A stretch of DNA of 64,000 bases. Source: Lysinibacillus cavernae (lineage in GTDB: Bacteria > Bacillota > Bacilli > Bacillales_A > Planococcaceae). Position numbers and translations under genes: made by a program. Shown piece after piece: positions 59,673-64,000 of this stretch. The notes beneath the pieces are model-generated. The model saw only the letters and a list, made by a program, of their open reading frames with translations, did no database searches and had not been told where the DNA came from. Within the stretch, counting starts at the first letter, position 1. Each line of letters starts with the position of its first letter. Where the stretch lies: assembly GCF_009724685.1 (NCBI RefSeq), contig NZ_WMEF01000016.1, positions 17,729-81,728 on the forward strand, in the 5' to 3' direction.

Positions 59673-60872
59673 ATGCGGTCTAAAACAGTTTTTTCACTTT
59701 TATTAGTTTATATGTTCCTTGCTATGCTTGGTGCTGGACTTGTCATACCAATTCTCCCTCAGCTACTGAATGAATTCGGAGCAAGCGGCAAAGCAGCAGG
59801 TTATTTAGTATCTGCTTTCGGATTAACGCAATTTTTATTTTCACCCATAACTGGAAATATGTCGGATAAATATGGTAGAAAGCCAATGATTATTGTTGGT
59901 TTGATATTGTTTGCACTATCCAATTTAGTTGGTGCACTTGCAAGCAATTTTACCGTCTTTCTATTGTCACGTTTTATTGGAGGTATGGGTTCTGCTGCAT
60001 TAGTGCCGTCAATCATGGCCTATATCGTAGACATTACCTCAGATAAAAAGAGAACGAGAGCGATGTCCTTTTTAGGTGCATCCATGTCTTCTGGATTTAT
60101 TGTTGGACCTGGAATAGGGGGGCTTTTAGCAGAATTAGGCACAAGAGCACCATTTTTTACATCAGCTATTGTCGGTCTTTTAGCTGCGGTTAGTTGTTTA
60201 ATGGTATTGCCTGAATCACAAAGAATTGGCCTACAAATAGAAACGGCATTAAAGAAGAAAGATAATATTTTTATACAGCTTGCACAATCTATTAAATCAC
60301 CATACTTTATTTTGCTATTAATAGTATTTTCACTGACGTTTGGATTGGCTCATTTTGAAACAGCTTATCCATTAGTTGTGACACAAAAATATGGATTTAC
60401 AACTAGACAGATTTCCATATTATTTATGGTTTGTTCCTTAGTTGGGACAGTTAATCAATTAGTGTTAACGAACTGGCTTATCCATAAATTTGGAGAAAAG
60501 CGTATCATTAGCAGCATGCTTCTATTCTCGGCTGCAGCGCTTGTGCTCTTATTACTGTCAGCTAATTTTTTCTATGTAATGATAATGACCATGCTATATT
60601 TTTCATTTAACAATATTTTGCGACCAACTATTAATACACTTCTATCGAAAGAAGCAGGCAATGAACAAGGTTTTGTGGCAGGTTTGAACAATGCTTATAT
60701 GAGTCTTGGCCAAATTTTCGGGCCAATACTAGCAGGGCTATTATTTGATCTTCACATAAATCTTCCTTATTTATTTGGAGCACTTGTCTTAATTGTCAGT
60801 AGTGCTATTTCTATGAAGCGATTGGGAAGGAACAAAGATGACTGTTTGCAACACAATAATTTGATGCAATAA
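59673..60872 (+). CDS. MFS multidrug transporter (NorA/TetA-like)
   Basis: A 399-residue transporter with 12 membrane segments. It shows FLAMLGAGLVIPILPQLLNEFGASG in segment 1, GNMSDKYGRKPMIIVGLILFALS (the MFS motif A), LSRFIGGMGSAALVPSIMAYIVDI in segment 4 and GASMSSGFIVGPGIGGLLAE (motif C, the drug-antiporter signature GPGIGG). It exports drugs by proton exchange. ATG 59673 follows AAGGAGAC; the frame extends back to a TTG without a good site. A LysR gene is divergent. Confidence 0.9.
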   Translation: MRSKTVFSLLLVYMFLAMLGAGLVIPILPQLLNEFGASGKAAGYLVSAFGLTQFLFSPITGNMSDKYGRKPMIIVGLILFALSNLVGALASNFTVFLLSRFIGGMGSAALVPSIMAYIVDITSDKKRTRAMSFLGASMSSGFIVGPGIGGLLAELGTRAPFFTSAIVGLLAAVSCLMVLPESQRIGLQIETALKKKDNIFIQLAQSIKSPYFILLLIVFSLTFGLAHFETAYPLVVTQKYGFTTRQISILFMVCSLVGTVNQLVLTNWLIHKFGEKRIISSMLLFSAAALVLLLLSANFFYVMIMTMLYFSFNNILRPTINTLLSKEAGNEQGFVAGLNNAYMSLGQIFGPILAGLLFDLHINLPYLFGALVLIVSSAISMKRLGRNKDDCLQHNNLMQ

Positions 60873-60926
60873 CAAAAAGTATTCGTCATAATGAATGACT
60901 TAAAATAGGAGCTGACCATCTAAATA

Positions 60927-62195
60927 ATGAAAAAGTGGATCATCGCATGTTTAGGAATGGGCTTACTCCTTCAAGCGTGTGCACCAAACAATCAAAAAGA
61001 AGATGTTGTTGAGAGTAAAGAGCAGCTACTTCAAGCAGCGGGACGAGGAGAATTGGTTACAGTAAAAGAATTAATAACGGAAGAAAGTATTGATTTGAAT
61101 ACTCAAGATTCTAAAGGACGTACACCACTCATGATTGTAACGTATAACAATGATGTGGAAATGGCCAAGGCTCTTATTGAAGCAGGAGCAGATGTTAATA
61201 TTCAAGATGACATGCAGAATAATCCGTTTTTGTATGCAGGAGCGGAGGGCTACATGGAAATCTTGAAACTCACAAATGATGCTGGAGCAGATCCAGCTCT
61301 TACGAATCGTTATGGAGGAACAGCTTTAATTCCTGCATCAGAGCATGGTTATGTGGATATTGTTAAATTCCTCTTGGAACAAACTAAGGTGGATGTGAAT
61401 CATATCAATAATTTAGGTTGGACAGCGCTAATGGAAGCCATTATTTTAGGAGACGGTGGGGAAAAGCAACTAGAAACAGTCAAGGTTCTACTTGCACATG
61501 GCGCGGATATGAGTATAGCTGATTCAGAAGGTGTGACACCATTGCAGAAAGCCGAGGAAAGAGGATTTAAAGAAATCATTAAAATTCTTGCTAATGAAAG
61601 CTTTAGTAAATTATCTGAGGCTGAAAAAAACCAAATGACAAAGCAATTCTTCAATGCTGCTGCACAAGGGGACGTTACGCAAATTACGGAAATTTTAAGT
61701 AAAGGAATCGATATTAATAGTGCCGATCAACAAGGAAGAACGGCTGCAATGCTCGCAACCTATGGGAATTTCCCTGATGTAGTAGAAGTATTAATAGAAC
61801 ATGGAGCAGACATCAATATTAGAGATAACATGGAAAATAACCCTTTCCTATATGCTGGAGCAGAAGGATATTTAGACATATTGAAGCTTACGATTGATGC
61901 AGGAGCAGATCCTACCATTTTAAATCGATTTGGCGGTACTGCGTTAATCCCTGCATCAGAACATGGCTATGTGGAAAATGTTCGAGAGATTTTAGAGCGT
62001 ACCGATGTTGATGTGAATCTAATCAATAAACCGGGCTGGACTGCATTATTAGAATCTATCTACTATGGTGATGGTGGACCAAGACATCTAGAAACGATCA
62101 ATTTATTAATCGAGCATGGCGCTGATGTAAACATCGCTGATGCAAAGGGAATCACACCACTTCAACACGCACAATCTCGAGATTTTAAAGAGTGA
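60927..62195 (+). CDS. Ankyrin-repeat lipoprotein with internal duplication and 3' frameshift
   Basis: A 422-residue lipoprotein (lipobox LQAC) made of two long ankyrin blocks, about residues 33-225 and 240-422. Each block repeats the same order: NNPFLYAGAEGY, ILKLT-DAGADP, GGTALIPASEHGYV, GWTAL-E, YGDGG/GDGG, ETI or ETV followed by LL-HGAD. Block 1 continues as RGFKEIIKILAN after GITPL-type text, but block 2 stops at RDFKE. In the -1 frame the sequence continues VSQVLIQAGAR and stops at 62227, so one base has probably been lost near 62191. Ankyrin repeats bind proteins; here outside the membrane. The partner is unknown. Confidence 0.85.
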   Translation: MKKWIIACLGMGLLLQACAPNNQKEDVVESKEQLLQAAGRGELVTVKELITEESIDLNTQDSKGRTPLMIVTYNNDVEMAKALIEAGADVNIQDDMQNNPFLYAGAEGYMEILKLTNDAGADPALTNRYGGTALIPASEHGYVDIVKFLLEQTKVDVNHINNLGWTALMEAIILGDGGEKQLETVKVLLAHGADMSIADSEGVTPLQKAEERGFKEIIKILANESFSKLSEAEKNQMTKQFFNAAAQGDVTQITEILSKGIDINSADQQGRTAAMLATYGNFPDVVEVLIEHGADINIRDNMENNPFLYAGAEGYLDILKLTIDAGADPTILNRFGGTALIPASEHGYVENVREILERTDVDVNLINKPGWTALLESIYYGDGGPRHLETINLLIEHGADVNIADAKGITPLQHAQSRDFKE

Positions 62196-62240
62196 GTCAG
62201 GTTCTAATCCAAGCAGGAGCAAGATAATAGCTATGAATAT

Positions 62241-62280
62241 AAAGTGTAGTAAGCCCTGCTTTAGGGCTACTACACTTTGT
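62241..62280 (+). terminator. Strong intrinsic terminator
   Basis: AAAGTGTAGT plus AGCCCT pair with AGGGCT plus ACTACACTTT (one bulged A), followed by GTTT. Confidence 0.88.
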
Positions 62281-62604
62281 TTAATTAAAAGGAATTTACT
62301 TTTCGAATTGTAATTTATGTCTAAACATTGAAATTCTATTAAAAATAATTGTGCATAATTACCAAATTGTATAACGAGTTTTCAGGACGTTTGTACAAGG
62401 ACAAAACTTGCTGAATCTTTAAAATAGAAAATGAAAGCGCTTTATTAATTGAGTAAGCCTTAAGGGGTGATAGCCGATAAAAATTACAATTCAATTTGGA
62501 AGGAGGTAGCTGAGTTTTTTTAATTTGTAATAGGTAAGGGTTCTCCAAATGATTGAAATGCTAAAAGTTCTCTCTTAAATACATAAAAAATTGGAGTGAA
62601 ACCA
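62281..62604 (+). promoter_or_regulatory. Leader region of cytosine permease gene with cre box
   Basis: A 320-base AT-rich gap. TGAAAGCGCTTTAT (62432-62445) closely matches the CcpA cre consensus (TGAAAGCGCTTTCA). A second AGGAGG-like sequence (GGAAGGAGG, 62498-62508) has no start codon near it. I see no purine riboswitch or T-box. Catabolite control of the permease is inferred. Confidence 0.55.
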
Positions 62605-63909
62605 ATGTCAACGATAACTAACGAACAAAAGCAAGGACTAGATCCAGAGTTTGAACATACAGCTGTACCAAAAGAATATCGTAAAAGTTTCTCCTCAGTT
62701 TCTGCGGTTTGGTATAGCTTTCCTCTAGTATTAACGAGTGCTGTTATTGGTGGTGTTGTGACAGCGATGCTTGGATTTAAAATGGGTGTTGCAGCCATTC
62801 TAACGGGTAACCTGTTATTATGTATTATTGTTGGAGCACTGAGTTACCTGGCTGGAAAAACAGGTGAAAATTTCGCCATTTCCGCAAAAAGAACGTTTGG
62901 TCAATTAGGTTATTTAGCAGTATCAGGGCTCTTATCCACAGTTGTTGTTGGATGGTTTGCATTAATGGTAGGGCTTACTGGTGACACAATGTTTCGTTCG
63001 TTTGGAGCCAATTTATTAATCATGACGATTTTAGGCGGTGTGCTTTATGTTGGAGCCACTTTTATAGGAATCAAAGCGCTCACTATTTTAGGTTATATAG
63101 CAGCGCCTATGTATCTTATTTTAGGTATTATTTCGGTAGTCATTGCATTTAAAAATGGTTCTACAGATATTATTAATTTTCAGCCCATTGCCGGAGCAGG
63201 GGCACTATCCTTTGGAGCAGCAGTAACAATGGTATTTGCCACTTTTACCGATTCAGGTACAATGACTGCTGATTTTACACGATGGGCAAAAAACGGGAAA
63301 CAGGGGTTTTTGGCAGCATTTACAGCTTTCCCAATATCAAAATTCTTGGCAGAAGTGATAGGAGCTATTATTGTAGCAACTGGTATTGTGCTACATCCTG
63401 AAACGACTGGTGGCGACTTTATTATGATTTTAGCTGATGCTGGTCCATTCCTTTCTATCTTAGCTATACTTTTTGTTTTTATTAATCTTGGTGTTGGTTG
63501 TACACATTGCTTGTACAATGGCGCTGTTGGTTGGTCTCATATGACGGGTGGAAAAATGAGAGTACTGACGATTATCCTTGGTATTATTGGTATTGGTGTC
63601 GCTATTTCAGGTATATGGAACGCCTTCCAAACATGGCTAAACCTACTTGGCTTAATTGTGCCACCGATTGCCACAATCATTATTATGGACCAACTTGTCT
63701 TAAAGAGAAAAAATGATGAGACGAAGAAATGGCAAACGCTATCGTTTATCGCTTGGGGCTTAGGGGCACTTGTTGCATTAACAGTAAATGAGTTCGCTCC
63801 GCATTTGTCGGTTGTAGTGGCGGGTATTGTATCATCAGCTATTTTCTTTTATATTGGCAGCTTGTTTACCAAATCAACTTCACTGAAAGGCTCAGAAAAT
63901 CACGCATAG
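62605..63909 (+). CDS. NCS1 family permease, CodB/cytosine permease-like
   Basis: A 434-residue transporter with about 12 membrane segments. NCS1/CodB features are SVSAVWYSFPLVLTSAVIGG near the N-terminus, LTGNLLLCIIVGALSYLAGKTGENFAISAKRTFG (segments 2-3) and FATFTDSGTMTADFTRWAKNGKQG (substrate region). It imports a nucleobase or related ring compound with sodium or protons. The ATG at 62605 follows GGAG; the GTG at 62596 touches that site. No deaminase gene is visible before the window ends. Confidence 0.85.
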   Translation: MSTITNEQKQGLDPEFEHTAVPKEYRKSFSSVSAVWYSFPLVLTSAVIGGVVTAMLGFKMGVAAILTGNLLLCIIVGALSYLAGKTGENFAISAKRTFGQLGYLAVSGLLSTVVVGWFALMVGLTGDTMFRSFGANLLIMTILGGVLYVGATFIGIKALTILGYIAAPMYLILGIISVVIAFKNGSTDIINFQPIAGAGALSFGAAVTMVFATFTDSGTMTADFTRWAKNGKQGFLAAFTAFPISKFLAEVIGAIIVATGIVLHPETTGGDFIMILADAGPFLSILAILFVFINLGVGCTHCLYNGAVGWSHMTGGKMRVLTIILGIIGIGVAISGIWNAFQTWLNLLGLIVPPIATIIIMDQLVLKRKNDETKKWQTLSFIAWGLGALVALTVNEFAPHLSVVVAGIVSSAIFFYIGSLFTKSTSLKGSENHA

Positions 63910-64000
63910 AATTGTTCTAAAACGCAACTTTGATATTATCCCCTATAAGTAGACAATGTAAAAAAAACTACACTAAACTGTAGTTAACATTCTACTTAAA

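Noticed and set aside
1..64000. tRNA, rRNA, CRISPR array or prophage
   Set aside because: No tRNA-like cloverleaf sequence, rRNA core sequence, regularly spaced repeats or phage structural genes were noticed on reading both strands.

Overview
The window looks like chromosome of a low-GC, endospore-forming Bacillota, most like Lysinibacillus or a close relative. The evidence is AT-rich DNA with strong AGGAGG-type ribosome binding sites, frequent TTG/GTG starts, U-tailed hairpin terminators between most units, a small acid-soluble spore protein (Tlp), and many proteins with Bacillus-type relatives (YunG, YitT, YtrA-like, DdlR/Ddl, MhqO-like). The species is inferred from gene content only. No rRNA, tRNA, CRISPR array, phage or complete insertion sequence was seen. 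The content is accessory: efflux pumps, regulators, acetyltransferases, antibiotic resistance, detoxification and siderophore sensing.

Layout. 1-2.0 kb: Fur-controlled siderophore-binding lipoprotein (cut by the window edge) and an AraC regulator fused to a siderophore-binding domain. 2.3-5.9 kb: CueP copper lipoprotein, stalk-domain protein, TraB-family protein, Tlp. 6.1-10.7 kb: ECF sigma/anti-sigma pair, MarR locus with a decayed transporter, and a second, eukaryote/archaea-like histidyl-tRNA synthetase. 10.9-15.2 kb: YtrA-like GntR plus ABC exporter, and a convergent second ABC exporter. 15.3-24.8 kb: methyltransferase, GrpB, a thiazoline-carboxylate/N-carbamoyl amino acid hydrolase pair with LysR and a sodium symporter, the ddlR-ddl unit, YitT. 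24.9-26.8 kb: an Msr-like ABC-F ribosome protection gene behind a complex leader. 26.8-34.6 kb: serine hydrolase, cupin, Rrf2, AhpD-like, Lrp, GNAT, YunG, and a quinone-stress pair with an MhqR-like operator. 34.6-37.8 kb: luciferase-like oxidoreductase, MFS pump and TetR with matching operators. 38-43 kb: AI-2E permease and a Blt-like locus (MerR, polyamine acetyltransferase, MATE pump). 43-50.9 kb: SUKH and DUF4272 pair, secreted erythromycin-esterase-like protein, DUF2225 pair, HAD phosphatase, DedA pseudogene, and a cyclase under a SAM-I riboswitch. 51-54.3 kb: a second AraC-binding-protein fusion with a Fur-controlled lipoprotein sharing its ligand-domain motifs, separated by a GC-rich repeat. 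54.4-63.9 kb: MFS/HxlR pair, aldo-keto reductase, GNAT, VOC, LysR/MFS pair, a duplicated ankyrin lipoprotein with an apparent 3' frameshift, and a cytosine permease family transporter behind a cre site.

The recurring theme is a ligand-sensing regulator beside the gene that deals with the ligand, often with the operator visible: YtrA dyad, two TetR sites, a 19-bp-spacer MerR promoter, an MhqR-like box, Fur boxes, a SAM riboswitch. The strongest candidate for something new is the leader of the ABC-F gene (24903-25286). It contains two tiny peptide ORFs resembling two different known macrolide-sensing leaders, an internal terminator with a candidate antiterminator, and a cascade of three mutually exclusive hairpins ending at the gene's ribosome binding site.
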